Below are positions 22,974 to 35,034 of a stretch of DNA of 64,000 bases, piece after piece; position 1 is the first letter of the stretch, and each line of letters opens with the position of its first letter. Source of the DNA: Globodera rostochiensis. Lineage: Eukaryota; Nematoda; Chromadorea; Rhabditida; Heteroderidae. The stretch lies in assembly GCA_018350325.1 (NCBI GenBank), contig JAEVLN010000006.1:953193-1017192 (forward strand), written 5' to 3'. The notes under the pieces are model-generated. The model was not told the DNA's origin, did not search any database, and was given only the letters and a program-made list of their open reading frames with translations. The position numbers were made by a program, and so were the translations under genes.

Positions 22974-23501
22974 AACTTATTCTTTTTTTTAACTAAAGTT
23001 AAGCGAAATTCCCGAGATCGGACCAAAATCCCGGCTTTTTTACAGCGGCCGGGAAAGTGCCGGATTTGCGCCCTATAAATTATTCATTTTGGAATATTTG
23101 TAATCTCGGGACCCGGGTTTTCCAAAAATCCCGGGGTTTTCAATTTATTGTCACTAAAAGCGTTGAAACACGCAAAGGCGGGGGGACCTAGCAGTTTTGA
23201 ACCCACAAATTTTTGCTCTGTATTTGAAATTTAGTTGGCCCTGCTGAATGGTGTTCTATCGCGATGCTTTAACTTCGTTATATATGGAAATATTTAATTT
23301 TGCAATTTTTAATAAATAATGAAAATATTTGCAAAAATAAACAGGTTTTGCTACATTTCTTGTCACATCTCTACACCTACCTATGAATATTTTTGTTGTT
23401 GGCTAATCGTCGTTGATCATTGTTGGCACGTAATCCGTCGGCATTTTCTGGCTAAAATTTATAAATTCAAAATCAAAATAAAATCCCAATATTTTTTGGC
23501 T

Positions 23502-26500
23502 TTATTCTTGGTTATTCCGCTCCTTTTTTTGTATTTTTGTATAAATAATTAAAAAGTAAACGCACGCGCACTGTTCCGGCGTCGTGAGCCGCCCGCACTT
23601 TTTGCACGCTTTGGCACAGTTTTGTGCCATCCAATGCGGATTGCGCTCACATTCATTCATCGACGACGGCTTGCTACCACCACCATGCAGCAGCGTGTTG
23701 TGATCATCGTCGTCGTTTTCATGGTAGTGAGCCCAACGTTTGCATTCAGAATAAAGGTTTTTGCAGCCTGAAAGAATCAATTATAAATAGTCACTTAAAC
23801 GTACTCACTTAGAATATTTAAATTCAAAAAATAATCCCCAAAATTATTCAAATTTAATTATTCATTTAATAATAAGATTTTAAGCGGTAACGGCATCGGT
23901 GCCAATATTACGCGTAAACAAATTTATTAAAAATTTGAAACAACAAGTTAAGTGCCTTCATTGTCCGGAATCCGGAAATTGATACTCCATGAAATACAAA
24001 ATTTATTAAATTTCATGTGTTCGTGTTAATAGAAAAAAATCAATTAAGAGAACATGCTAGACAGATTCAAGCTGATTCCGCATCGTCAAAAAGTTGCAAT
24101 TAAAAATTAGACAGAGAATGCAAGTAGAGGCTCTGATCAAAACTAGAGTAGGTCACCGGGATTTTTGGGAAAACCCGGGACCGGGATTGAGAAAATTAAA
24201 AAACCGGGATTTTAGGAGTGGGAAAATTCAGTCCCAAAATTGGATAATTCAGTCCCAGTCCCGGTCCCGACCTACTCTAATCAAAACTGACCCGGTGTTC
24301 CCTGTTTTGCATGAGGCCGGCACCCATTGAAACGGCACGTGCCCGGGCACCACGTGTTCATTGTGCGTGGCGCTGACTTGCAGCCGCCCTTTGCGGCCCA
24401 GTGCATGCAACATTCGTGATTGTCATGGCAAACTCTATTCTTTGGTGGCGGAGGCTGTGTGAAAGGTGTTTTAATCACAAATAAAGCGCCACATAAAATG
24501 TTTATATGTGATTGACGGAGTAATTCTAAAACTCATATCAAACAAAAGGACGGATCCTATCAGTTTAAGCCAATTTATGGGCCTTCACATTTTCCCAAAA
24601 CGTGACTCAGGTCTCGAACCGAGCAAAGTCTCGGGGGTTTTTTGGTGGGTTTTGGACTTGAGTCTCGGGGTCAAGCCTCAGTTCGGGTCTCGGTAAATTT
24701 CAGATCTCGAACATCATTACAAATATCACAAAAATTAAAACAAAATCTTACGGTTGGTGACGGGGTGGTTGAGCCCCAATGTTTGCTTTTTGTTTTCTTC
24801 TTTTTCGGAGGCCGCGTTGTGCAGTCGTCCTATTTGAAAAATGACATTATTTCCGGAGCCATCGGTTTATTTATCTGCATAAATCGCTTAACATCTTTCA
24901 GGTCCGACTAGAGTACGGCGGAAACGGGATTCCCGCGGAAAAAGTACTGGATGCCAAGCGGGATTTTTGCGGGAATGGGTAAAACACGGAATTCCCGTTC
25001 AGGATTCCCGTCCCGCAACATTTTGAAATCCCGTTCACGGAATTTTTTGTTTTACCCGAGCTCTAGTTTCAAGGGCGTACGACCGAATCCAGTTCGGTCC
25101 GAATACAGACTGGGGCAATAACCGACTTTAAACTTAACCGATTCAGACTTTCAAAACATTCTTGAGACTTGTCCGATCGCAAAGCTTTACCTTATCGATA
25201 GCTTTGCCTCAACAGGAGCTTCGAATGATTTTTATAAAGTCTGAATCGGTTAAGGGTTAAGTTTAACGCAAGTTATTGCCCCGTTTTTGTATTCGAACCG
25301 GTCTGGATTCGGTTTCGACTGGTCAACAAACGCTCACACTGTTTTTGCCTTCACATCCGTCCGCTTTTTCTTCTGACGACGACGACGACTCGTCGGATGA
25401 GCTGTCGCTGACGGCCGATCGAACGCTCTAAGGAAAAGAAAGAAATTCTTTAAAAACATAATGCCAAGAATTTAAAGAGGGACACTATTTTTAAATACCC
25501 GTTTTATGGTCTCCGTTCCATTGCATTCTTTGCATACGCAACAACAGCTTAGATTTGGTGCTGAAATGTTCAATTATAAAAAAAGTCTAAAGAAGCAATT
25601 TATAATAGTTAAAAACTTTAAAAACCCATCTTTAATTAAAATTATTGGCTTTGGCTCATAAAATGCGTACATATAAATAGGGCGTTTGGCTTTTAGAGTC
25701 AGGACCATTAACCAAAATAAATTTAAAATTTTGTAGTTTTTTTTGAAAATTTCTAGAAAAATGTATACGAGTGAGTAAAGAAGTTTCACTTAATGTTGAG
25801 GCCATCATAGAAACGGTCGTGAAGGATGTCGTCATTGAGCTTGTTTCTGTTGATGGCACTGCGGCGGTAGTTTCGCTGGACGGCGGTGATGGGGTTATGC
25901 CAAAAGTTGATGAAGCTGTTAGCGCAGGAGAATTTGTGCTTGTTGAAGTTGTTTCAGTCTGATCAGTTTGCGCTGGAGGATTTGTGCTTGTTGAAGTTGT
26001 TTCAGTCTGATCAGTTTGCGCTGGAGGATTTGTGCTTGTTGTAGTTGTTTCAGTCTGATCAGTTTGCGCTGGAGGATTTGTGCTTGTTGAAGTTGTTTCA
26101 GTCTGATCAGTTTGCGCTGGAGGATTTGTGCTTGTTGAAGTTGTTTCAGTCTGATCAGTTTGCGCTGGAGGATTTGTGCTTGTTGAAGTTGTTTCAGTCT
26201 GATCAGTTAGAGCAGGAGGATTTGTGCTTGTTGAAGTTGTTTCAGTCTGATCAGTTTGCGCTGGAGGATTTGTGCTTGTTGAAGTTGTTTCAGTCTGATC
26301 AGTTAGCGCAGGAGGATTTGTGCTTGTTGAAGTTGTTTCAGTCTGATCAGTTTGCGCTGGAGGATTTGTGCTTGTTGAAGTTGTTTCAGTCTGATCAGTT
26401 AGCGCAGGAGGATTTGTGCTTGTTGAAGTTGTTTCAGTCTGATCAGTTTGCGCTGGAGGATTTGTGCTTGTTGAAGTTGTTTCAGTCTGATCAGTTTGCG

Positions 26501-29500
26501 CTGGAGGATTTGTGCTTGTTGAAGTTGTTTCAGTCTGATCAGTTAGCGCAGGAGGATTTGTGCTTGTTGAAGTTGTTTCAGTCTGATCAGTTTGCGCAGG
26601 AGGATTTGTGCTTGTTGAAGTTGTTTCAGTCTGATCAGTTTGCGCTGGAGGATTTGTGCTTGTTGAAGTTGTTTCAGTCTGATCAGTTAGCGCAGGAGGA
26701 TTTGTGCTTGTTGAAGTTGTTTTAGTCTGATCAGTTAGCGCAGGAGGATTTGTGCTTGTTGAAGTTGTTTCAGTCTGATCAGTTTGCGCTGGAGAATTTG
26801 TGCTTGTTGAAGTTGTTTCAGTATGATCAGTTTGCGCAGGAGGATTTGTGCTTGTTGAAGTTGTTTCAGTCTGATCAGTTTGCGCTGGAGGATTTGTGCT
26901 TGTTGAAGTTGTTTCAGTCTGATCAGTTAGCGCAGGAGGATTTGTGCTTGTTGAAGTTGTTTCAGTCTGATCAGTTAGCGCAGGAGGATTTGTGCTTGTT
27001 GAAGTTGTTTCAGTCTGATCAGTTTGCGCTGGAGAATTTGTGCTTGTTGAAGTTGTTTCAGTCTGATCAGTTTGCGCTGGAGTATTTGTGCTTGTTGAAG
27101 TTGTTTCAGTCTGATCAGTTTGCGCAGGAGGATTTGTGCTTGTTAAAGTTGTTTCAGTCTGATCAGTTAGAGCTGGAGGATTTGTGCTTGTTGAAGTTGT
27201 TTCAGTCTGATCAGTTTGCGCAGGAGGATTTGTGCTTGTTGAAGTTGTTTCAGTCTGATCAGTTTGCGCTGGAGGATTTGTGCTTGTTGAAGTTGTTTCA
27301 GTCTGATCAGTTAGCGCAGGAGGATTTGTGCTTGTTGAAGTTGTTTCAGTCTGATCAGTTTGCGCAGGAGGATTTGTGCTTGTTGAAGTTGTTTCAGTCT
27401 GATCAGTTAGAGCAGGAGGATTTGTGCTTGTTGAAGTTGTTTCAGTCTGATCAGTTTGCGCTGGAGGATTTGTGCTTGTTGAAGTTGTTTCAGTCTGATC
27501 AGTTTGCGCAGGAGGATTTGTGCTTGTTGAAGTTGTTTCAGTCTGATCAGTTAGCGCAGGAGGATTTGTGCTTGTTGAAGTTGTTTCAGTCTGATCAGTT
27601 TGCGCAGGAGGATTTGTGCTTGTTGAAGTTGTTTCAGTCTGATCAGTTAGAGCTGGAGGATTTGTGCTTGTTGAAGTTGTTTCAGTCTGATCAGTTAGCG
27701 CAGGAGGATTTGTGCTTGTTGAAGTTGTTTCAGTCTGATCAGTTTGCGCAGGAGGATTTGTGCTTGTTGAAGTTGTTTCAGTCTGATCAGTTAGAGCAGG
27801 AGGATTTGTGCTTGTTGAAGTTGTTTCAGTCTGATCAGTTTGCGCTGGAGGATTTGTGCTTGTTGAAGTTGTTTCAGTCTGATCAGTTAGAGCAGGAGGA
27901 TTTGTGCTTGTTGAAGTTGTTTCAGTCTGATCAGTTTGCGCTGGAGGATTTGTGCTTGTTGAAGTTGTTTCAGTCTGATCAGTTTGCGCAGGAGGATTTG
28001 TGCTTGTTGAAGTTGTTTCAGTCTGATCAGTTTGCGCTGGAGGATTTGTGCTTGTTGAAGTTGTTTCAGTCTGATCAGTTAGAGCTGGAGGATTTGTGCT
28101 TGTTGAAGTTGTTTCAGTCTGATCAGTTAGCGCAGGAGGATTTGTGCTTGTTGAAGTTGTTTCAGTCTGATCAGTTTGCGTTGGAGGATTTGTGCTTGTT
28201 GAAGTTGTTTCAGTCTGATCAGTTAGAGCTGGAGGATTTGTGCTTGTTGAAGTTGTTTCAGTCTGATCAGTTTGCGCAGGAGGATTTGTGCTTGTTGAAG
28301 TTGTTTCAGTCTGATCAGTTTGCGCTGGAGGATTTGTGCTTGTTGAAGTTGTTTCAGTCTGATCAGTTAGCGCAGGAGGATTTGTGCTTGTTGAAGTTGT
28401 TTCAGTCTGATCAGTTAGAGCAGGAGGATTTGTGCTTGTTGAAGTTGTTTCAGTCTGATCAGTTTGCGCTGGAGGATTTGTGCTTGTTGAAGTTGTTTCA
28501 GTCTGATCAGTTTGCGCTGGAGGATTTGTGCTTGTTGAAGTTGTTTCAGTCTGATCAGTTTGCGCAGGAGGATTTGTGCTTGTTGAAGTTGTTTCAGTCT
28601 GATCAGTTAGCGCAGGAGGATTTGTGCTTGTTGAAGTTGTTTCAGTCTGATCAGTTTGCGCTGGAGGATTTGTGCTTGTTGAAGTTGTTTCAGTCTGATC
28701 AGTTAGAGCAGGAGGATTTGTGCTTGTTGAAGTTGTTTCAGTCTGATCAGTTTGCGCTGGAGGATTTGTGCTTGTTGAAGTTGTTTCAGTCTGATCAGTT
28801 AGCGCAGGAGGATTTGTGCTTGTTGAAGTTGTTTCAGTCTGATCAGTTTGCGCTGGAGGATTTGTGCTTGTTGAAGTTGTTTCAGTCTGATCAGTTAGCG
28901 CAGGAGGATTTGTGCTTGTTGAAGTTGTTTCAGTCTGATCAGTTTGCGCAGGAGGATTTGTGCTTGTTGAAGTTGTTTCAGTCTGATCAGTTAGAGCTGG
29001 AGGATTTGTGCTTGTTGAAGTTGTTTCAGTCTGATCAGTTTGCGCAGGAGGATTTGTGCTTGTTGAAGTTGTTTCAGTCTGATCAGTTAGAGCAGGAGGA
29101 TTTGTGCTTGTTGAAGTTGTTTCAGTCTGATCAGTTTGCGCTGGAGGATTTGTGCTTGTTGAAGTTGTTTCAGTCTGATCAGTTTGCGCTGGAGGATTTG
29201 TGCTTGTTGAAGTTGTTTCAGTCTGATCAGTTAGAGCAGGAGGATTTGTGCTTGTTGAAGTTGTTTCAGTCTGATCAGTTTGCGCTGGAGGATTTGTGCT
29301 TGTTGAAGTTGTTTCAGTCTGATCAGTTTGCGCTGGAGGATTTGTGCTTGTTGAAGTTGTTTCAGTCTGATCAGTTAGCGCAGGAGGATTTGTGCTTGTT
29401 GAAGTTGTTTCAGTCTGATCAGTTAGCGCAGGAGGATTTGTGCTTGTTGAAGTTGTTTCAGTCTGATCAGTTAGCGCAGGAGGATTTGTGCTTGTTGAAG

Positions 29501-32500
29501 TTGTTTCAGTCTGATCAGTTTGCGCTGGAGGATTTGTGCTTGTTGAAGTTGTTTCAGTCTGATCAGTGAGGGGCTAATACTTTATTATTAATTATTATCA
29601 GTAGCGGATTTTTAGCATCGGCTATGCTGAAAAAAAGGCTTTTGTGCCTATTTTGCGATTAATCGAAAAAATCCTTAAGATAAATGCAATAAAACCAAAC
29701 AACACTCCTAAAAATCCGTTTTCTTTTTTTTATTTAGCATTAAGAGTACCCCAAGTTTTAAAAGTTTCAAGATAAAGTTGGAAATTGACTTTTTTTTAGG
29801 AAAATTAATCCACAAAAGTGAATTTTCTTTTACAAATGAAAGGATTTTGACCGAAAATCTGAGTTTGCAACTGCGAATAAAAAATTTAAAATTTTAAGCA
29901 AAAATTGGTAGGTTTTTTTTTTTACTTTTTTAAGATTTGTAGTGCCAACTTTGATGCTTTTTAATGCCTAATTGCTTAACCATTTTTTAAAAACGCTCCC
30001 TAATTATATTATTTTATTGAAAATGATTAAAATAAATAAATAAAATCACAACTAAATAACGATAAAAACTTTTTTTGTTATTACCACTTTACAGACGCCG
30101 TCAACACAAGTGGATGCGAAGCATGGTTCTTCACCTTAATCAGTTAATATAAAATAGTATTTTTTTATTATTATTAATTTAAAAATTTACTGTTTCCTTG
30201 GAAAATGGAACAATCGCCGCCAGACTTAATTTTTGCACAGCATAACGGACTCGGGTAACGCCGAGTCGTCGAATCGCAGAAAAGATAGCTTAACCGCCGC
30301 ATAAAATTACATTTTTTAGCTCTTTTAATTAATGTAGTTACTTAACTATAATTAAGCATCGGATTCCCCTTGGGGGCGAAAGAATAAGGAAAGTCTGTGC
30401 CTCCGACCCAAGCTGGAAGTATAACGGACTACTGGGAAGACTCAGACATAACGATCGAGGGGGCGTCATGTCTAAGTTGCCGGGTGAAAATTCGGAGGGG
30501 AAGGAGCTCATCCCTAAAAAGTTGACAATGTCTTTGTCAAAATTCGATACTAAAAAAATCTTAGACTTTTCAAAATCTCAAGATAATTATGTACAAGAAC
30601 CGTGCCCGGGGACCTTTCGACAGTAGAGGGCAATTCGACTTTACGTTTTTTTTCTTAGTTTTATAAATGCTTATTTGAAATTGTTTCAAAATATTTATTC
30701 TGTTGAAAAGTCCGAAAGCCTAAAAATCGGGCACCAAAATTCCTTACAAATTAGTGTATTTTTAAGTATTTTTCTAAAATTGTTAATTATTTTATTAATT
30801 GTTTATCAAAATTATTCACGCTGATCCACATTCGCCTGCCAATTTACACGTTGGTCGCGGCGCGTATGTGTACAAATTGTCCGTGTAGTCGTTGCTTAAG
30901 CCGGCTAAAAATTATTCCAAAATTAAAAAATAGCTTATTAATTTATTTGCCGTGACTTTGAAGAACCTGAAATTAGCACAACCGGATCCTGAAATGGAAG
31001 CATCGTCGCGTTGAGTCGACAATATGTCGACCCCGAACACTTAAATAATCAAATATTTCTAAATTCACTTTTAAATCTCTACAAAAAAAAAAATTTCCCG
31101 TAAATATTATTTTTTTAACAATTTATTACCGCAACAACTTGCGCATCGGGTGGAAATTGCGCCTCGCGCTCCTCGCGCGTTTGCCACTTTATGCGCCATT
31201 GTTCCCAAACCTGTTGTTCGTAATTTGCAATTAACATAATCAATAATCAATATCAATCAATCAATCGATCTTAAAACAAAATCAACGCACATAATCAACG
31301 AAGCAGTGATGGAGGAAGAAGATTGGGTCTTGCGTTGACGTGACTAATTGTGCCTAATTAACACAAATCGGGTCCATTTTCATAGATTTGGTAAATGGAT
31401 AAAACTCGTTAGTAACAGTAATAAAAATTAAAAAACGTTTAATTTTATTAAAAAAAATTCGAATTATATTATTAATTCCCAACAATTCCCAACCGACCAT
31501 ATCGCCGCCTATCCACGCATGAACATTGTTGTGATTCATCTCCAATATTTGTTCATCATCCGGAATTGGCTGAGTGCAATTGCTGGTTGATGTCTGAAAA
31601 ATATTTTGATTAATTTTGTTATATTATTATTATTTTGATTAATTTTGTTATTATTATTATTATTTAAAATGAGTGTAATGTTCAAAAAAGAATGTCCAAT
31701 TTAATAATCACACTAGAGAATGGACGGTCGAGATAAATTTTTTCAATATTCTCGATCGACGAAAATAGGTAAAATTAAAAATTACTCCTTCTGTAAATGC
31801 GAAAATGCCTTGCATTTCTCGGTACGTTATCGTGGCGACGACTCTGAACGAGTGAATAAAAAATGAAATTTAAATAATTTATATTTTAATTTACACTTAC
31901 TGATTCTCAGTCAGCAAATTACTAGGCATCATTTGCCCAAGATAGCGTTGTATTTTGTGTCCGCTAGCCTGCATTTTTTTGGTGGGATTTAAAACATAAA
32001 TATGTAATTAGCGCGATCATTAAATGCTAAATGATTACAGTAATCCAATTGGCCAAAAATCCGTTGGCAATTTGACCGTCGTCATTGTCCGATGTACCCA
32101 TGAACAAATTGCTCCACATGATGGAATCGGTCTGTTGTAAAAACAAATAATACAAATAGTAAATGAGGAAAAAGGGTACGGGATTCGGAAGTCGTTCGTC
32201 CATGGTCGAGTCCCAGTAGGGAAGGCACACGGATGGGTCGATGGCACGCAGTGCAAATTCCATCATAAAACAAGCATTTATTTTACCCATTTTCCTCCAT
32301 TAGCCACTCACTGTCGTTTGGTTAATATTTTCAAAATGTTTACAAACAAAAAAGATTTAAATTTATTACATTAAAAAAGATTAAAATTTTCAGTAATATT
32401 TGGCCTGCTGGTCCTCCCCCCCCCCCCCCCCCCCCCCTCCCTCCGCCCATGTTTAAAACAATAAATAAATAAACATTTTTAAAGTAGTGAAAAAGTGCTT

Positions 32501-35034
32501 CTAGAGATTTTCCGAGGCGTAGAATCCGAACAAAAACCTCAGTTTCAAACAAATTCAAATTCGGAACAAAGAATTCAAACAACATTCGAGAAAATTTAAA
32601 ATTTTTTCCAAAACATTCGGCCTCAAAATCTTCAAAAATCACAAAATTACAACGAAAAGATGCAATCGAATTCATATGCTTTTGATGATTTTGAGGCCAA
32701 CATCAATTTTTGGCAGATATTGTAGAAGTTTCGACTCGTTTAGGGGGTGTTTTTTTCAAGTTTAATAAAAAGGGCCCAGTTTCCCGGAGGGGGGGGGGAC
32801 AAGGCCCGAGAAGCGAACTTTTTGTTTAGAAATTCACCTTTTCAAAAATTCACGGTGCCAAAGCACAAAGGTCGGAGCGCCGTGGGCGCACGGCATCATC
32901 CGCGCATTGGAATGGAGGAAGGAAATTCGATCGTATTCGTAGGAGCCGAAGCCATTTTTTAGTTGAAGCAATGCGGCGTGCTTAAATTAAATTTTATTTG
33001 TTTTAATAAAAAAATATTACAATTAGGTTAATGAAGCGAAACATTTATTTCTTACAAGCAAAATTGTTGAAAATTGTTTTAATGAAAGGGCACGCAGATA
33101 TTATTTAGGTATATGCAACCAAAAAAACGACACTTTTTAAGTGTAAACATTAAAGAGTGTTCTCGAGTCTTGACTCAAGAAATGTCTCGTTTTTGGTTCT
33201 CGGTGTCCAGTCTTGATTCTCGGGGTCAACTCTCGGGTTTTGAGTTTCGGTAAAAACCAAAGGTTGCAAAGTCAAAAAACACAATGCCAACTAGTGCTCG
33301 GCAATGGCCTCGATACGATAAAATATCGCTATCGAAAAAACCCGATATTTCGCGATATTTTATCGAAATATCGTTCCGAGCACTAATGCCAACCCATTTT
33401 AGCCACTTTTGGTATATTTATTAATTTTCTTAACAAAAATGGGCGAGCGCAAAAAAAAATTGACCATTTTTTGAATTTTTGCTTGCAAATCCCTTAATAA
33501 AAAAGGCATTTAAACAGCGCCTATCGGCACCATCATGTATCGGTTAAAGAAAGATCTCTGCAAAATGAGGCTTTTGAAAATTTTCTCTTGGAAGCGCCGT
33601 GCCGTAAGAACCACCGGTATGCCATTGACAAGTACTGAAGCAAAAACAAATTTTTCCATTTCTCGAGAGACCAAAAACTTTAATCGATTCTTTAAATCGT
33701 ATATTTCACATATTGGGCACCCAAAAAGTTGCTCACGAATCGTGCTCGCTGATTGTCGCTGAGCATCCGGTACTCCATGCGCTCACATTTTGCCAAAATC
33801 GTTTTCGACGACCCGTCCAACCCCCGTCGCCAGCGTCTACCATATGAACAAGGACCAGAGCGTGGCGAGTCGAAACCTGAAGGCATTAAAATTTGAATTT
33901 TCACAAAAATCACAGTGAAAAGAGTAGGGGGGATTCCGTGCCGTGCCGTGCCGTAAATGTAGAGAAGACACAACTTCATTCTCCATTTCTTCAATTCGCA
34001 TTAGCATATGCTCACCGGGCATGTACGTGCTCAGGCAACTGGTGTTGAAGCACGCGTATAGTTCAGAGACCACAGAGGGCGGCGGTTGCGCCGCTTTTTC
34101 CGCAGGCGTCGGTTTTCGAAATGTCGGCATGCCTGTAAAAATGCCTATGTGTATAAGCTCTCAGGCATGGGCACGGATATCCGCGGATATATCCGGATAC
34201 GAAAATTCGTATCCGTGCCGATGTCTGTATAAGCTAATGAAACATGACAACAAATATCGGCTGGTTCCTCAACTCGGCACCGCTTGCAATTTTAGACTGC
34301 AGTTACATATTATGACTGGAGCCGAGATTTTTATGGACATGCGCGGAGCCGGGACTCCGCTGTTTGTCCAGGAGCCTTTTTTTGAATAGAACCCCTCAAT
34401 CGCTAAGCTTTCCGTTCGATATAAAGTCAGAATATTTGATTTTTGCTTAAGTAACGATAAAATTATGACTGATGACGCCAAAATGGACGGCGCCGAGTTG
34501 GCTGGTTCCGTAAAAGTGACATCATTTTGCTAACCGAGCCCCGGGGATGGCGGCGGTAATTCGGTCGCTGGCAAAAGTCGGCCTTCTCGTTCCGCCTTAA
34601 TTGCTTTTTGTTAGCAAACAAACAACATGAACACTGAAAGAATGAGGCATTTTTTGTAAAGTTTTAAAAATAGTACAAAATTTAAAAGTATAAAATTGTC
34701 TAATTTTCAGTCACAAACGCTTTGTATAATCTCTCTAAATGCTCTTTTCGTCATTTTTTTCGCTAACCTTTCTGGCTTCCAACCAAAATTGCAGCCTCAT
34801 TTTGCACGCTCGTCGTAACTCTCTGCCAAATCTGTCGCAAACGGTTAAATTCACTGCCAGCAAATCGCCGACGTCAATGACGACGGCCAATGGCGGCGGT
34901 GTGCCAGCAGTGGACGTGGTGCCATTATCGGCGTAAGTGCCGCCGACGACATGTCGACGATGTTGGCCAATAATGGTGGAAATAATGAGCTCGGTCAACA
35001 AACAAAATTTGATTTTGGTGGATAATCCCATCAT
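23502..35034 (-). CDS. Tyrosinase with giant mucin-like exon and two ShKT modules (21 exons, 1985 aa)
   Basis: Exons, 5' to 3': 34768-35034, 34535-34595, 34016-34132, 33737-33876, 32838-32980, 32180-32264, 32039-32131, 31901-31968, 31786-31843, 31494-31593, 31291-31343, 31130-31210, 30967-31039, 30820-30904, 30191-30288, 30085-30134, 25769-29573, 25499-25560, 25338-25427, 24292-24454, 23502-23767. The sum is 5958 bases. An N-terminal signal-like segment ([17 protein letters not shown]) is followed by a tyrosinase domain. Its CuA histidines are about 218, 228 and 237 ([20 protein letters not shown]) and CuB about 365, 369 and 390 ([27 protein letters not shown]). The Cys-rich [16 protein letters not shown] region follows, then residues 525-1792 of Thr/Ser/Pro repeats, then two ShKT modules ([17 protein letters not shown]..., [16 protein letters not shown]). 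Nematode tyrosinases oxidise phenols, for example in cuticle or eggshell hardening, and often carry ShKT modules. The long repeat linker is the odd part. The exon 6 acceptor is non-canonical and the last exon may extend past 23502 by splicing. Confidence 0.88.
24144..24279. mobile_element. hAT-like element (136 bp), 8-bp duplication ATCAAAAC
   Basis: Inverted ends TAGAGTAGGTC and GACCTACTCTA enclose ACCGGGATTTTTGGG and CCCGGTCCCG words, and ATCAAAAC flanks both sides. It lies in the intron between the two ShKT exons of the tyrosinase gene. Confidence 0.85.
24910..25075. repeat. GGGATTCCCG palindromic island with CTAGAG ends
   Basis: Words GGGATTCCCG and GCGGGATTTTTGCGGG recur between CTAGAGTACGG and CCGAGCTCTAG. 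It is similar in style to the 136-bp element nearby, but no target duplication is seen. Intron of the tyrosinase gene. Confidence 0.5.
25078..25322. repeat. large imperfect inverted repeat (hairpin element)
   Basis: The outer arms pair over about 50 bases (CGACCGAATCC...GGGGCAATAAC with GTTATTGCCCC...GGATTCGG). The inner arms pair CTTAACCGATTCAGACTTT with AAAGTCTGAATCGGTTAAG. The loop region holds AAAGCTTTACC. The right end abuts exon 19 of the tyrosinase gene. Confidence 0.6.
25946..29566 (-). repeat. 48-bp coding tandem repeat, about 75 copies
   Basis: 3.6 kb of 48-base units at near-perfect register fill most of exon 17 of the tyrosinase gene. In the minus reading frame each unit gives [16 protein letters not shown], with Q or L at position 8 as the main change. 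The other frequent variants are synonymous there (CCA/CCT for Pro, GCG/GCT for Ala), while on the plus strand the same bases would change amino acids. The unit has no cysteine and seven threonines plus two serines, as in O-glycosylated mucin domains. Rare variants (GAAG to GTAG near 26041, CAG to TAG near 26725) keep the minus frame open. Confidence 0.9.
30355..30653 (+). ncRNA. possible structured Pol III RNA inside a tyrosinase intron
   Basis: This roughly 300-base stretch is much more G+C-rich than the introns around it. It has no coding frame and ends in a T-run (ACGTTTTTTTTC, 30643-30654) like a Pol III terminator. It contains GGAAAGTC followed by CCTCCGACC, GGGGGCGTCATGTC and GGAGGGGAAGGAGCTCATC, words reminiscent of conserved parts of RNase P and RNase MRP RNAs. 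The order and pairing could not be verified by hand, and a repeat element is the alternative. Confidence 0.25.
33292..33385. mobile_element. 94-bp hAT-like element, 8-bp duplication ATGCCAAC
   Basis: Ends TAGTGCTCGG and CCGAGCACTA are perfect inverted copies, with ATGCCAAC on both sides. The inside consists of GATATTTCGCGATATTTT words. It lies in the intron between tyrosinase exons 4 and 5. Confidence 0.85.
34165..34227. repeat. GGATATCC palindromic island
   Basis: GGGCACGGATATCCGCGG and its inverted partner CGTATCCGTGCC enclose TATCCGGATACG. It is a minimal version of the palindrome-built elements, in the intron between tyrosinase exons 2 and 3. No duplication was found. Confidence 0.45.

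Noticed and set aside
25946..29566. CRISPR array or leucine-rich repeat protein
   Set aside because: Units are contiguous 48-mers without spacers, in a eukaryotic exon. The Leu-rich reading exists only in the shadow frame.
26750..29569. 939-codon plus-strand open frame of [11 protein letters not shown] repeats (and 226 codons at 26045)
   Set aside because: It is the complement of the minus-strand mucin repeat. Common variants are non-synonymous on the plus strand and largely synonymous on the minus strand, and the flanking exons are on the minus strand.
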